This document shows, piece after piece, positions 7,394 to 17,319 of a stretch of 60,319 bases of DNA. The notes beneath the pieces were generated by a model. The model saw only the letters and a list, made by a program, of their open reading frames with translations. It made no database searches and had not been told where the DNA came from. The stretch is from an uncultured Legionella sp. Its GTDB lineage: Bacteria; Pseudomonadota; Gammaproteobacteria; Legionellales; Legionellaceae. How positions within the stretch are numbered: position 1 is the first letter of the stretch; the number at the start of each line of letters is the position of its first letter. The position numbers and the translations under genes are program-made. The stretch spans positions 1 to 60,319 of the forward strand of contig CAIRCS010000024.1 of the NCBI GenBank assembly GCA_903877115.1. The letters run 5' to 3'.

Positions 7394-8887
7394 ATGAGCA
7401 AAGAATTACTATTGGTTGCTGAGGCACTTTCTAATGAAAAAGGTGTGAGCAAAGAAGTCGTTTTAGGTGCGATTCAAGCCGCGCTTGAATCAGCAACACG
7501 TAAATTGATTGGCCAAGAATTTGGGATTCAAGTGACGATGGATCCACGTCTTGGTGATTATGTGACGATTCGCTATTGGGATGTGGTTGCTGAGGACGAA
7601 GTGGAATTTTCAGATCGCCAATTAACCGTTGCCCAAGCACAAGAAAGAAAACCAGATGCTCAACTCGGTGATCGTATTGAAGAACATGTGCCTTCCATAG
7701 AATTTGGCCGTATCGCAGCCCAAACTGCCCGCCATGTGATTTTTCAAAAAATTCGCGAAGCAGAACGCCGCATGATGGTTGATCAATTTAAAGCGAAAAT
7801 TGGCCAATTGGTGTATGGAACAGTTAAAAAAGTTACGCGTGACAATATTATTGTCGATTTAGGTGGCAAGGCTGAGGCCTTTTTAGCGCGCGCTGATATG
7901 CTGCCGCAAGAAATGTTTCGTCCGAATGATCGGGTCCGTGCTTATTTGTATGATATTTTGGAACATCCACGTGGTCCTCAATTATTAGTGAGCCGAACAC
8001 GTAAAGAAATGTTGATTGAATTGTTCCGGATTGAAGTGCCAGAAATTGGTGAAAATATTATTCAAATCAAATCAGCAGCACGTGAGCCTGGTAGTCGAGC
8101 TAAAATTGCCGTGAAAACAAATGATGGACGTATCGACCCAGTAGGTGCTTGTGTTGGAATGCGCGGTGCCCGCGTGCAAGCGGTATCTAGCGAGTTAGGT
8201 GGTGAGCGTGTCGATATTATTCTATGGGATGACAATCCAGCTCAATTAGTGATCAACGCTATGGCTCCGGCCGAAATTTCTTCAATTGTGGTGGATGAAG
8301 ATACTCATACTATGGATTTGGCGGTACATAAAGATCAACTATCGCAAGCCATTGGTCGTAATGGACAAAATGTTAGATTAGCCAGTCAGTTAACCGGCTG
8401 GACATTAAATGTGATGACTATCGAAGCATTTGAGGGTAAAACACAAGAAGAGTCTAACAAAACTATTAGTTTATTTGTGGATACATTGGAGATTGATGAA
8501 GAAATCGCTGGTTTGCTATTAACCAACGGATTTTCGACTTTGGAAGAAGTGGCTTATGTGCCGATAGATGAATTACTGGCAATCGATGGATTTGATGAAG
8601 AAATTGTCGGAGAACTGCGCAGTAGAGCTAATAATAGCCTCTTAACGCAAGCATTGACGGCGAGCGATCATCATGACCATCAAAACCTGGATTTGATTAC
8701 CATGCAAGGTATGACCCCTGAATTAGTGGGGCAGCTGAATAGCATTGGCGTGACTAATACAGATGAATTGGCTGAATGCTCAGTCGATGAGCTTCTTGTT
8801 CTACCGTTTATGACAGAAGAGCAAGCAGGTAAGCATATTATGAAAGCACGGGAACGCTGGTTTGCTGAAGATGATTCGGCAGAGTAA
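7394..8887 (+). CDS. nusA: Transcription termination/antitermination factor NusA
   Basis: Binds RNA polymerase and nascent RNA in pausing, termination and rRNA antitermination. The ATG at 7394 ([17 protein letters not shown], 497 aa) has GAGG 6 nt upstream and aligns with E. coli NusA from its second residue. Domain order: N-terminal polymerase-binding domain, S1 domain (about 135-200), KH1 and KH2 ([15 protein letters not shown] and [18 protein letters not shown]), then two C-terminal acidic helix-hairpin-helix repeats ([20 protein letters not shown] and a second, more diverged one). Having both repeats is typical of gammaproteobacteria. Confidence 0.97.
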   Translation: MSKELLLVAEALSNEKGVSKEVVLGAIQAALESATRKLIGQEFGIQVTMDPRLGDYVTIRYWDVVAEDEVEFSDRQLTVAQAQERKPDAQLGDRIEEHVPSIEFGRIAAQTARHVIFQKIREAERRMMVDQFKAKIGQLVYGTVKKVTRDNIIVDLGGKAEAFLARADMLPQEMFRPNDRVRAYLYDILEHPRGPQLLVSRTRKEMLIELFRIEVPEIGENIIQIKSAAREPGSRAKIAVKTNDGRIDPVGACVGMRGARVQAVSSELGGERVDIILWDDNPAQLVINAMAPAEISSIVVDEDTHTMDLAVHKDQLSQAIGRNGQNVRLASQLTGWTLNVMTIEAFEGKTQEESNKTISLFVDTLEIDEEIAGLLLTNGFSTLEEVAYVPIDELLAIDGFDEEIVGELRSRANNSLLTQALTASDHHDHQNLDLITMQGMTPELVGQLNSIGVTNTDELAECSVDELLVLPFMTEEQAGKHIMKARERWFAEDDSAE

Positions 8888-8960
8888 TTCCTTCGTAAAA
8901 GGTATATATCTTGAAGGTGAAGCCAGAATGTTGGCATTGTGGTAAAAGGGGACAAAGATT

Positions 8961-11486
8961 ATGGCAGATGTAACGGTGAAACAATTGGCTCAAGTAGTGG
9001 GGATTCCGCCTGAGCATTTATTGACTCAGTTGCAAAAAGCTGGCATAGCAATTGCGAATGAGAATGATACGATTAATGAGCAAGAAAAGTTGACATTATT
9101 GAGTCATTTGAAAAGCGGTGCTTCTAAAGACCCTGTTGCCAAAGGACAGATAACGTTGCGGCGTAAATCTGTTTCACAAGTTCCAAGCCATGATATGGGC
9201 AGCGGTAAAACTGTTAGTATTGAAGTTCGAAAAAAACGCGTATTTGTCAAACGACCAGTAGAAACCCCGACCTTAGACGAACAAGAAGACATAGAGCCAG
9301 TTGTTGAAAATGAAGTTCCTGAAGCCTTGATAGCAGAATCAGAAGGTATGCCTCCGGCTGACTCACCCGCTTTACTGGAGTCTGAAGAAGGTTCACAATC
9401 TGATGCTGTCATTGCTGAAGAGGTGAAAACTGAAGTAGTCGCGGTAACTACCGCAGAAGAGGCGAAACCTAAAAAAGAAGAAGTGAAGGTAGACAAGCAT
9501 ACCAAAAAGAAAACGCCTGGTCGTGATGAAAGTGAAGCGCCAAAAACTGATCTAAAACGCGGTGGTGTGAAGCAGCGTAAAAGCAAACAAAATCTGTTCC
9601 TACAAGAAGACGATGCGGATGGTGGCTATGCAAAACGCCATAAATCTAAACGGCGTAAACCTGAGAAATCTGATAAATATCGTGAAGCAGAAGAAGCGTT
9701 GACGCATGGATTTGCGATGCCAACTGTACCTACGGTGCATGAAGTTCTGATTCCTGAAACCATCACGGTTGCTGATTTGGCTAAGCGTATGTCTGTAAAA
9801 GCGGCTGAAGTTATCAAAGTAATGATTGGGTTGGGTGCTATGGCTACGATCAATCAAGTCATTGATCAAGAAACAGCAGTTATTGTTGTTGAAGAAATGG
9901 GTCATAAAGCCAAACTCTTGCAAGAAAATGCCGTCGAAATTGGTTTGGACGATGCGATGCGTAAAGGGGGAGAAGCGTTCCCACGTGCGCCTGTAGTGAC
10001 CATCATGGGCCACGTCGACCATGGTAAAACATCTTTATTAGATTATATTCGCCGGACAAAAGTTGCGGCTGGAGAAGCAGGCGGTATTACCCAGCATATC
10101 GGGGCTTATCATGTGAGTACTGAAAAAGGGGATATCACATTTTTAGATACGCCTGGACACGCGGCATTTACTGCCATGAGAGCGCGCGGCGCGCAAGCGA
10201 CCGATATTGTTGTCTTGATTGTCGCCATCGATGATGGTGTAAAACCGCAAACGCTAGAAGCGATTCAGCATGCTAAAGCTGCTAATGTTCCTATCGTAGT
10301 AGCCATCAATAAAATTGATAAACCAGGCTCTGATCCGGATAAGGTCATGACGGAATTGTCGAATTATGGCGTGATTTCAGAAGCATGGGGCGGTGATACG
10401 ATGATTGTCCCAATTTCAGCACGTACTGGGGAAGGGATTGATAAATTATTAGATGCTATTTTATTACAAGCTGAAGTTTTAGAATTGACTGCACACAGAG
10501 ATGGCGCGGCCAAAGGCGTTGTGATTGAATCACGCTTGGACAAAGGACGTGGCCCAGTGGCTACGGTTTTGGTTCAGTCTGGTACTTTGCACAAAGGAGA
10601 TATCATTCTAGCAGGCTTCCAATATGGTCGCGTGCGTGCGCTCGTTGACGATGCTGGGCATTCAGTTGATAGTGCTGGCCCTTCAATGCCGGTTGAGATT
10701 TTAGGATTATCGGCGATTCCGCACGCGGGTGATGAGGCCGTAGTCGTGACGGATGAGAAACGAGCTCGTGAAGTAGCGTTGTTCCGTCAAGGAAAATTCC
10801 GAGATGTTAAATTGGCCAGACGTCAAAAATCTTCTTTGGAAGGCATTTTTGAAAATATGGCAGCGCAAGAACTCAAAGTATTGAATATTGTATTGAAAGC
10901 GGACATGCAGGGATCAGTAGAAGCCATTGCCGATGCGTTGGTGAAATTATCTAACGATGAAGTTAATGTGGCAGTGATTGCCACAGGTGTGGGTGGTATT
11001 ACAGAATCTGATGTTCATCTGGCGATGGCCTCTAATGCGTTGATGATTGGTTTTAATGTCCGTGCTGATGCAGGTGCAAAACGTCTTTCGGAATTAGAGT
11101 CGGTGACGATTAATTATTATAGCGTCATTTACGATATCGTCGATGAAGTCAAACGTGCATTATCAGGTATGTTGGCACCTAAATTTAAAGAAGAAATTGT
11201 CGGGATTGCTGAAGTACGCGATGTGTTCCGTTCGCCCAAACTAGGTGCTATTGCCGGCTGTATGGTCATGGAAGGCCAGATCAAGCGTAATAATCCTATT
11301 CGTGTTTTACGTGATAACGTGGTGATTTATGAAGGCACATTGGAATCGTTACGTCGCTTTAAAGACGACGTTTCTGAAGTTCGTCAAGGATTGGAATGTG
11401 GAATTGGAGTTAAAAACTACAATGATGTTAAACCCGGTGATTTGATCGAAGTCTTTGAAATAATTGAATTGAAACGAGAGATCTGA
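8961..11486 (+). CDS. infB: Translation initiation factor IF-2
   Basis: GTPase that recruits initiator tRNA to the 30S subunit. 841 aa. It has an N-terminal IF2N domain (about 1-55), a long charged Lys/Glu-rich linker (about 75-250), a second IF2N-like segment ([20 protein letters not shown]) and the G domain with [17 protein letters not shown] and NKID, then beta-barrel domains II to IV. AGGGGA precedes the ATG. Clustering with nusA and the initiator tRNA gene follows the E. coli pattern. Confidence 0.97.
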   Translation: MADVTVKQLAQVVGIPPEHLLTQLQKAGIAIANENDTINEQEKLTLLSHLKSGASKDPVAKGQITLRRKSVSQVPSHDMGSGKTVSIEVRKKRVFVKRPVETPTLDEQEDIEPVVENEVPEALIAESEGMPPADSPALLESEEGSQSDAVIAEEVKTEVVAVTTAEEAKPKKEEVKVDKHTKKKTPGRDESEAPKTDLKRGGVKQRKSKQNLFLQEDDADGGYAKRHKSKRRKPEKSDKYREAEEALTHGFAMPTVPTVHEVLIPETITVADLAKRMSVKAAEVIKVMIGLGAMATINQVIDQETAVIVVEEMGHKAKLLQENAVEIGLDDAMRKGGEAFPRAPVVTIMGHVDHGKTSLLDYIRRTKVAAGEAGGITQHIGAYHVSTEKGDITFLDTPGHAAFTAMRARGAQATDIVVLIVAIDDGVKPQTLEAIQHAKAANVPIVVAINKIDKPGSDPDKVMTELSNYGVISEAWGGDTMIVPISARTGEGIDKLLDAILLQAEVLELTAHRDGAAKGVVIESRLDKGRGPVATVLVQSGTLHKGDIILAGFQYGRVRALVDDAGHSVDSAGPSMPVEILGLSAIPHAGDEAVVVTDEKRAREVALFRQGKFRDVKLARRQKSSLEGIFENMAAQELKVLNIVLKADMQGSVEAIADALVKLSNDEVNVAVIATGVGGITESDVHLAMASNALMIGFNVRADAGAKRLSELESVTINYYSVIYDIVDEVKRALSGMLAPKFKEEIVGIAEVRDVFRSPKLGAIAGCMVMEGQIKRNNPIRVLRDNVVIYEGTLESLRRFKDDVSEVRQGLECGIGVKNYNDVKPGDLIEVFEIIELKREI

Positions 11487-11490
11487 TCGT

Positions 11491-11862
11491 ATGGCGCATG
11501 AATTCAAGCGTAGTGATCGCGTGTCACAATTGTTGCAACGCAAATTAGCAATGTTGATTAAAGAAGAAGTGAAAGATCCGCGTTTACCTGGATTGATCAC
11601 CATATCATCAGCTGAGGTGAGCAAAGATTTGGGACATGCTAAAATATTTTTTACCGTATTTAATGGTGATCCAGCTGTTGCTGAGGGTATCCTCAATGCA
11701 GCAGCTAGCTACTTACGTTCGTTAGTAGCGAAAACTCTGACCATGCGTACGGCCCCACAATTACATTTCGTGTATGACAAATCAGTAGAATATGGCGCTC
11801 GCTTAAGTCGTTTGATTGATCAAGTCAATCCGAGTTCAGAAGATGAAAAAGATCCGGAATAA
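11491..11862 (+). CDS. rbfA: 30S ribosome-binding factor RbfA
   Basis: Late-stage 30S assembly and cold adaptation factor with a KH-like fold. 123 aa with the family N-terminus ([17 protein letters not shown]), the [20 protein letters not shown] block and the [18 protein letters not shown] block. It begins 4 nt after the infB stop, and its end overlaps the truB start by 20 nt. Confidence 0.96.
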   Translation: MAHEFKRSDRVSQLLQRKLAMLIKEEVKDPRLPGLITISSAEVSKDLGHAKIFFTVFNGDPAVAEGILNAAASYLRSLVAKTLTMRTAPQLHFVYDKSVEYGARLSRLIDQVNPSSEDEKDPE

Positions 11863-12751
11863 CGTTCATGGCATATTATTAATTGATAAGCCTGGTCTTC
11901 TGAGTTCCAATACGGTCCTGCAAAGAGTGAAATCCTTATTAAATGCGCGTAAAGCTGGCCATATGGGTTGTTTGGATCCGCTTGCCACGGGTATGTTGCC
12001 GCTGTGTTTTGGTGAGGCGACTAAATTTGCCCAGTCTGGCTTGGATGCCGATAAATGTTATGCGGTGACCGCGTGTTTCGGAATGACTACCACCACTGGT
12101 GATTCGCAAGGTGAGGTGATGCAGACTGTGTCCGATAGGCTGGTCTCAGTCGAGGACGTTTTACAACAATTGCCCAAATTTGAGGGTGACTCTTTGCAAA
12201 TCCCCCCTATGTATTCTGCTCTAAAATATCAAGGTAAAAAATTATATGAATTAGCGCGCGCGGGCAAAGAAGTGCCGCGTCCACCACGTCCTATTACCAT
12301 TTATCAATTTACAATGAGCAGCTTCGAATATCCGCAAGCAGAATTTATTGTGCGTTGCTCGAAGGGAACGTATATTCGGACGTTGATAGAAGATCTGGGG
12401 GCGGCATTGGGTGTTGGTGCGCATGTCACACAATTAAGACGTTTGTATACAGCTGGTTTTGAATCGCAACGGATGTTTACGCTAGAAGAATGCGAGAATT
12501 TTTCATCTGAAGAATTGAGTAATTGCTTGCTACCGATGGATATTTTGCTGGAGCATTTCCCAATTCTGACTTTATCCGAGTATGATTTACAAAGATTATA
12601 TTTGGGACAACCCATAATTTTGGATGAGAATATTGCTGAAGGATGCGTGCGTTTGTACGATGAGAACGCTAATTTTCAAGGATTAGCTGAGTGGGATCCT
12701 TTAACTACGGTGCTGAAACCCAAACGCTTGCTGGCGAATCCAGAATGTTGA
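11843..12751 (+). CDS. truB: tRNA pseudouridine-55 synthase TruB
   Basis: Isomerises U55 in the T-loop of elongator tRNAs. The ATG at 11843 ([18 protein letters not shown], 302 aa) fits the family start and overlaps rbfA. The catalytic motif is [14 protein letters not shown], with the catalytic Asp in LDP. The usual GHTG is GHMG here. Further motifs are [19 protein letters not shown] and [15 protein letters not shown], with a short PUA-like C-terminus. In E. coli rpsO and pnp follow; here a DUF2520-type gene follows instead. Confidence 0.96.
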   Translation: MKKIRNNVHGILLIDKPGLLSSNTVLQRVKSLLNARKAGHMGCLDPLATGMLPLCFGEATKFAQSGLDADKCYAVTACFGMTTTTGDSQGEVMQTVSDRLVSVEDVLQQLPKFEGDSLQIPPMYSALKYQGKKLYELARAGKEVPRPPRPITIYQFTMSSFEYPQAEFIVRCSKGTYIRTLIEDLGAALGVGAHVTQLRRLYTAGFESQRMFTLEECENFSSEELSNCLLPMDILLEHFPILTLSEYDLQRLYLGQPIILDENIAEGCVRLYDENANFQGLAEWDPLTTVLKPKRLLANPEC

Positions 12752-13617
12752 CTGTGAATATCATTGGCGCTGGCGCAGTGGGCCAAACGTTGGGATATTT
12801 GTTAGTCAAGCATCGAGTTGCTAAGATTCAAGCAATTTTTAATCAGAGCCAGGAAAGCAGCAAGAATGCCATTGAATTTATTGGACAGGGATATGCGGTT
12901 TCCTCTGTGAGTGATTTTCCTCCTGCTGATTTGTTTCTCATAACCGTGCCGGATCAGAAAATAGCTGTATTGGCTGATGAGTTGGCGGTTAATGCTCAAG
13001 TGCAGGCTGGTACAATCATGCTGCATTGCAGTGGTGCTTTGACCTCTGCTTGTCTTAGCACTTTGCGAGCACGACGCTGTGTGGTGGCTTCTTTACATCC
13101 TAGTTTTAGTTTTAAAAATCCCCAATCTGCGATCAACCAATTTGTCAATATCCCCTGTGCGTTAGAAGGTGATGCTGCTGCCATGACGACTATTACTAAT
13201 CTTTTCAACGCCATCGGGGGGCAGGTATATCAGATTGCGATAGAAAAAAAAGCTTTGTACCATGCGGCTGCAGTTTTCGGATCTAATTATGTCATTACAT
13301 TATTGCAACAGGCGCGTGATTGTTTTTTGGATGCGGGTCTCCCCGAGCAGCAAGCTAAGGATGTTTTAGATGCGTTATTGTCTAGTGTCGTAGAGAATGT
13401 GAAGCAAGCAAGTGAGCCTAAATTAGCATTGACGGGCCCTATTCAACGTGCAGATGTAATGACGATTCACCACCATTTACAGGCGCTGACGGATCCTCTG
13501 GCGCGCGAATTTTATCTTTTTATGGCCCAAAAGACACTCTCTATTTCTGTTTTGGATGAGTCTGATATAAACCGAATAGAAGCCGCGTTCACTTCACCAG
13601 ACTCTTGGTGGATCTAA
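12745..13617 (+). CDS. Rossmann-like and DUF2520 domain-containing protein
   Basis: 290 aa from the ATG at 12745 ([20 protein letters not shown]), overlapping the truB stop by 7 nt. The N-terminus is a dinucleotide-binding fold with G-x-G-x-x-G (about residues 7-12). It continues with LITVPDQKI and LHCSGAL motifs, then a helical DUF2520-type C-terminal half (HAAAVFGSNYVITLLQQA and LTGPIQRADVMTIHHHL). These proteins resemble NADP-dependent ketopantoate/6-phosphogluconate-type reductases, but their substrate is not established. The last 4 nt overlap the reading of the convergent phytochelatin-synthase-like gene. Confidence 0.88.
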   Translation: MLTVNIIGAGAVGQTLGYLLVKHRVAKIQAIFNQSQESSKNAIEFIGQGYAVSSVSDFPPADLFLITVPDQKIAVLADELAVNAQVQAGTIMLHCSGALTSACLSTLRARRCVVASLHPSFSFKNPQSAINQFVNIPCALEGDAAAMTTITNLFNAIGGQVYQIAIEKKALYHAAAVFGSNYVITLLQQARDCFLDAGLPEQQAKDVLDALLSSVVENVKQASEPKLALTGPIQRADVMTIHHHLQALTDPLAREFYLFMAQKTLSISVLDESDINRIEAAFTSPDSWWI

Positions 13618-14376
13618 TAATGATCACACCCTTGGGGGGTAATGGTTGGACGCTTAGAGTGCAAAGGAACCAAATCGTCCGCAACACTTGATACAATAAA
13701 TCCGCGAGAGCGGGTTTCATCTTTTGTATTCACGGCATTCCATAACTTAGCTGTTTTTATCCAATAGGCGGGGGTATTTATAACGCGCAACATCTAAAAT
13801 CAAAAAACGATCGGTAATGGTATCATAGGCCGCAACGGGTGAGTGATGACCACTTCCTTCTTGTCCTAAAGAGGTTCTCAAAAAATTGACAATAATAAAA
13901 TGTTGATTAGATATTGCTTTGAGCAATAGGGATCTAAATAGTTCAAGATTCAGATTGCTAGCATAGTACACTTGTGTTTTTAAACCGTAGGTATGTATTC
14001 CCTCTGCAAGTTCCTTAAGAGGGATCCCTGCTTTTTGAATATTTTTAAGCGTTATGATCTGGGTGACTGGCGCATTAAAAAAATCATCTTGGTTGAAATG
14101 ATGGTAGGGAGGGTGTTGTGAATCAAAAGGCGCAGGTATTTCGGCGGCATTCAATATCATTACGGCACTTGCAATGCCGCAATACGTTCCTTTTTTTTGG
14201 GTCGTAAAATGGGGCAGCAGTTTTAATTCATTTTGATTGAGACTGCGTTGAAAAATAATTTTCCCATTTTTACTATTGAACCCAATTAAATCTTTAGTAA
14301 TAGGTTCTACTGAATGGGCCGGGTGAGCGAACAATGCCAATAGAAGCCAAAATGATAGAAAATATTTGATTTGCAA
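13614..14376 (-). pseudogene. Phytochelatin-synthase-like protein, one-base frameshift near the C-terminus
   Basis: The uninterrupted frame (13747-14376, 209 aa) has a signal peptide (MQIKYFLSFWLLLALFAHPA) and the papain-like phytochelatin synthase triad: Cys66 in GTYCGIASAVMILNA, His177 in GSGHHSPVAAYD, and Asp195 in LILDVARYKYP. It stops 14 codons after Asp195. In the run of five G at 13770-13774 (plus strand), removing one base continues the family sequence (YWIKTAKLWNAVNT, then RSRGFIVSSVADDL) to a TAG at 13614-13616, giving 253 aa. That is close to the size of one-domain bacterial phytochelatin synthase-like enzymes. Bacterial members mainly hydrolyse glutathione to gamma-Glu-Cys. The signal peptide suggests export. 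A true mutation, a sequencing error or slippage could each explain the shift. Confidence 0.85.
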
Positions 14377-14439
14377 GATATACCTCGCTTATTAGTTACA
14401 ACCTTGTAGGGCAGCAAAGTATAACGTGCCCAACATGGA

Positions 14440-15717
14440 CTACTTAATTTTCTTCATTTTTGCATAAAAAAAACCATCCATATTATGCTCGCCAGGCAAG
14501 ATCTGCAAGCCGTTGCCTGTTGCATGGCCCCATGTTTGTATAGAGCGGTCTAAATCAGCATCTGAATGGTTGGCAATGAAATTCGCAATAATTTTGTCAT
14601 TTTCATCAGGCATAATTGAACAAGTTGCATATACTAATATCCCTTCTGGCGCCAATAACGCCCATAATGCGCTGAGCATCTGTGTTTGTATGTGAGCGAT
14701 ATTCTGAATATCTTTTAAGCTGCGTAATAATTTGATATCTGGATGTCGGCGGATAATGCCGGTCGCAGAACAAGGCGCATCCACTAAAATGCGATCAAAG
14801 GTCTGTCCATCCCACCACGACTGTGGGGACAAAGCATCCCCGGTATATAACTTGGGTTGTAAACCTAGGCGGTGACAATTGGCTTGTACTCTTTTTAAAC
14901 GTTGGCCATCGACATCAAGTCCTACACAGGCTGCTAAATTCGGTTCCAATTCTAAAATTTGGCTTAATTTTCCGCCCGGGGCGCAACAGGCATCTAGGAC
15001 GCGCAAACCAGGTTTCAGCTCTAATAATGGTCCGGCTAATTGTGCTGCACCATCCTGTACGGAAATATCCCCTGCTGCAAAACCCGGCAAATCTTGGACG
15101 GCACAGGCCTGCTCTACAATTATTCCCGCTAGAGTATGGGGAATGAGGCGATATGCAATTTGTTGGTTATCCAAGAGCGTGCAATAGGTCTCTCGACTAA
15201 GATGACTGAGATTCACCCGCAAACTCATAGGCGGATGAGTATTATTTGCCTCGATAATAGTTTGCCAAGCATGCGGCCAATTGGTTTGAATTTTTTTGAC
15301 TAACCAAGGGGGATGCATGGTCATGAAGTCAGGATTTGCAGCCAATTGTTCTAGAATGCTGTCTTGCTCACGACAAAACCGGCGTAAAATGGCATTGACG
15401 AAGCCTTTGGCCCATGATTGTTTGGTGGGTAATAAGGCTACTGTTTCCTGAACTACGGCATAATCAGGTAGTTTTAAGACAGAAATTTGAAATATTCCTA
15501 ATAAAAGGCCAATCCAAATACTTAACTCTTTAGGACGTTTTTCCACCATGAGGTCGGCAATGGCAGCAAGACGATAATAGTGGCGCGCAAAGCCAAAACA
15601 CAAGGTTTTGGTAAAGGGACTGAGCAAAGGCTCTTGTAAACTTTGCGTTAATGACTGTTGTTTTTGGAATAGACGTAACAGAATAGTTAACGCTTGGCCG
15701 CGTTCAGAGTGCTTCAT
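14440..15717 (-). CDS. rsmB: 16S rRNA (cytosine-967-C5)-methyltransferase RsmB
   Basis: 425 aa from the ATG at 15717 (MKHSERGQALTILLRLF), which overlaps the fmt stop as ATGA; the longer frame upstream lies within fmt. It has an N-terminal NusB-like helical domain (about 1-135), then a SAM-dependent domain with VLDACCAPGGKLSQIL, VDAPCSATGIIRRHPDI (nucleophile Cys in APCSATG) and VYATCSIMPDEN (second catalytic Cys). It is the third gene of def-fmt-rsmB, the order found in E. coli. Confidence 0.96.
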   Translation of the reverse strand: MKHSERGQALTILLRLFQKQQSLTQSLQEPLLSPFTKTLCFGFARHYYRLAAIADLMVEKRPKELSIWIGLLLGIFQISVLKLPDYAVVQETVALLPTKQSWAKGFVNAILRRFCREQDSILEQLAANPDFMTMHPPWLVKKIQTNWPHAWQTIIEANNTHPPMSLRVNLSHLSRETYCTLLDNQQIAYRLIPHTLAGIIVEQACAVQDLPGFAAGDISVQDGAAQLAGPLLELKPGLRVLDACCAPGGKLSQILELEPNLAACVGLDVDGQRLKRVQANCHRLGLQPKLYTGDALSPQSWWDGQTFDRILVDAPCSATGIIRRHPDIKLLRSLKDIQNIAHIQTQMLSALWALLAPEGILVYATCSIMPDENDKIIANFIANHSDADLDRSIQTWGHATGNGLQILPGEHNMDGFFYAKMKKIK

Positions 15718-16649
15718 TGTAAAAGAGTGCCTACATGCAAATCCTGGCGTTGCGCATTCATATAATCGGCGATTGTAATAGGTCGTCCTCCTGGACATTG
15801 AATAGTTTGGACCAAAATCGCGCCTTGTCCAGTAGCAACCAGCATGCCCTGATTGTCCATAGCAATAATGGTCCCAGGTATTTGCGTACGCTGTTGAGTC
15901 ATGAGTTTGGCCTTATGAATACGGATGGTCATGGTTGGTGCCTGAGTAAAAGCTATGGGCCATGGGTAATATGCGCGAATTTTGCGGTCAATGCTGATGG
16001 CTGATTCGCGCCAATTAATTGCTGCATCTTGTTTGTGAATCTTGGGTGCGTACGTGGCTTGCTCATGTTGTTGCGGTATGGCTTTTGCTGTGCCTGCTAT
16101 GAGCCCATCGAGCGTAGTCAATAATGGTTCTGAAGCTAAGACGCTCAAATTATGGTGTAATTGTACGGTGGTGTCTTCAGCGGCAATGGCACACGTTCGA
16201 ATTGTAAATGCGGCACCAGTATCCATGCCCACATCCATTTGCATGATGGTAATACCCGTTTCCGCATCTCCTGCTAAAATTGCATGTTGAATCGGTGCGG
16301 CACCTCGCCAACGAGGTAGGATCGACGCATGAACATTGATACAGCCTAAGCGTGGAATGGCTAGAACATTTTTGGGTAAGATTAACCCATAAGCAATCAC
16401 CACCATCAGATCGGGCGCTAAAGCCTCTAAGGCTGCAATAACCTCAGGTGATTTGAAATTAAGCGGCTGATAAATCGGGATCTGATATTGCAGTCCCCAG
16501 ATTTTGACGGCAGATTCTTGAATCTTCTGCCCGCGCCCAGCTGGACGATCTGGTTGCGTATAAATCGCAATGATTTGATGTTGGCTGTTATAGAGTGCTT
16601 CTAAGCAAGGGAGGCCAAACTCGGGTGTGCCAGCAAAAACAATTTTCAT
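15714..16649 (-). CDS. fmt: Methionyl-tRNA formyltransferase
   Basis: Formylates initiator Met-tRNA using 10-formyl-THF. 311 aa, normal length. Visible are KIVFAGTPEFGLPCLEAL at the N-terminus, the folate-binding segment with the catalytic Asn-His pair (GCINVHASILPRWRGAAPIQ), ITIMQMDVGMDTGA, and a C-terminal OB-like tRNA-binding domain from about residue 205. The start overlaps the def stop and the stop overlaps the rsmB start, so the three are translationally coupled. Confidence 0.97.
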   Translation of the reverse strand: MKIVFAGTPEFGLPCLEALYNSQHQIIAIYTQPDRPAGRGQKIQESAVKIWGLQYQIPIYQPLNFKSPEVIAALEALAPDLMVVIAYGLILPKNVLAIPRLGCINVHASILPRWRGAAPIQHAILAGDAETGITIMQMDVGMDTGAAFTIRTCAIAAEDTTVQLHHNLSVLASEPLLTTLDGLIAGTAKAIPQQHEQATYAPKIHKQDAAINWRESAISIDRKIRAYYPWPIAFTQAPTMTIRIHKAKLMTQQRTQIPGTIIAMDNQGMLVATGQGAILVQTIQCPGGRPITIADYMNAQRQDLHVGTLLQ

Positions 16650-17155
16650 TTTTGCGTTTGCTCGCGCAGATATTTATCTAATTTACGCCTCGCCATAGTC
16701 CGTTTTAAGGGGGATAGCATATCAATAAACAATTTGCCATTCATGTGATCGATTTCATGCTGTAAGCATTCGGCTAATAATTCAGAGCCTGTGATATCGA
16801 ATGATTTACCATGTCGATCTAGCGCCCTTACCGTAACTGTGTGGGCTCGTTTGACGGTGTCATAGACACCTGGCACCGATAAACAGCCTTCTTGATAGGT
16901 GAGCTCACCAATGGATTCTATGATAACGGGATTGATAATTACAATTTGTTCCGATTTCTCATGACTGACATCAATCACAGACAGACGCAAATTGACCCCA
17001 ATTTGCGCCGCTGCCAAACCAACACCACGCGTGTGGTACATAGTCTCAAACATATCATCAATCAAAGTCTGTAGACTGTCGTCAAAAACAGTCACATCCA
17101 CAGATAATTGGCGTAAACGCGCATCAGGAAGGTATAAAACTTTACGAATAGCCAT
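16646..17155 (-). CDS. def: Peptide deformylase
   Basis: Metal-dependent removal of the N-formyl group from nascent proteins. The ATG at 17155 (MAIRKVLYLPDARLR, 169 aa) matches the family start; the frame open to 17284 is unsupported. All three motifs are intact: GVGLAAAQIG, EGCLSVPG (metal-ligand Cys) and QHEIDHMNG (HExxH). It is the first gene of def-fmt-rsmB. No strong Shine-Dalgarno is visible. Confidence 0.97.
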   Translation of the reverse strand: MAIRKVLYLPDARLRQLSVDVTVFDDSLQTLIDDMFETMYHTRGVGLAAAQIGVNLRLSVIDVSHEKSEQIVIINPVIIESIGELTYQEGCLSVPGVYDTVKRAHTVTVRALDRHGKSFDITGSELLAECLQHEIDHMNGKLFIDMLSPLKRTMARRKLDKYLREQTQK

Positions 17156-17230
17156 TAACAAACCAAATAAAAAAATATGGCTAATTATCCCAGAAAAATA
17201 GGTTTTTGGCAAACAATATCTGTTCAAATC

Positions 17231-17259
17231 TTGACAAACTAGCTTTGTTTGTCTAAAAC
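17231..17259 (+). promoter_or_regulatory. Probable sigma-70 promoter for the 17.3 kb gene
   Basis: A perfect TTGACA (17231-17236), a 17-bp spacer, then TAAAAC (17254-17259, 4 of 6). It lies about 60 bp before the ATG at 17320. Confidence 0.5.
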
Positions 17260-17319
17260 TAAGGTATGGGGTTAGAACAATCATAAATATGTGATTCAGG
17301 TATAACTGAAGAGGGCAAA

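Noticed and set aside
13698..13720. Hairpin ccgc-gaga-gcgg with a weak T stretch, a possible terminator after the DUF2520 gene
   Set aside because: It lies inside the restored reading of the phytochelatin-synthase-like gene, so it is coding sequence by descent and not an intergenic terminator.
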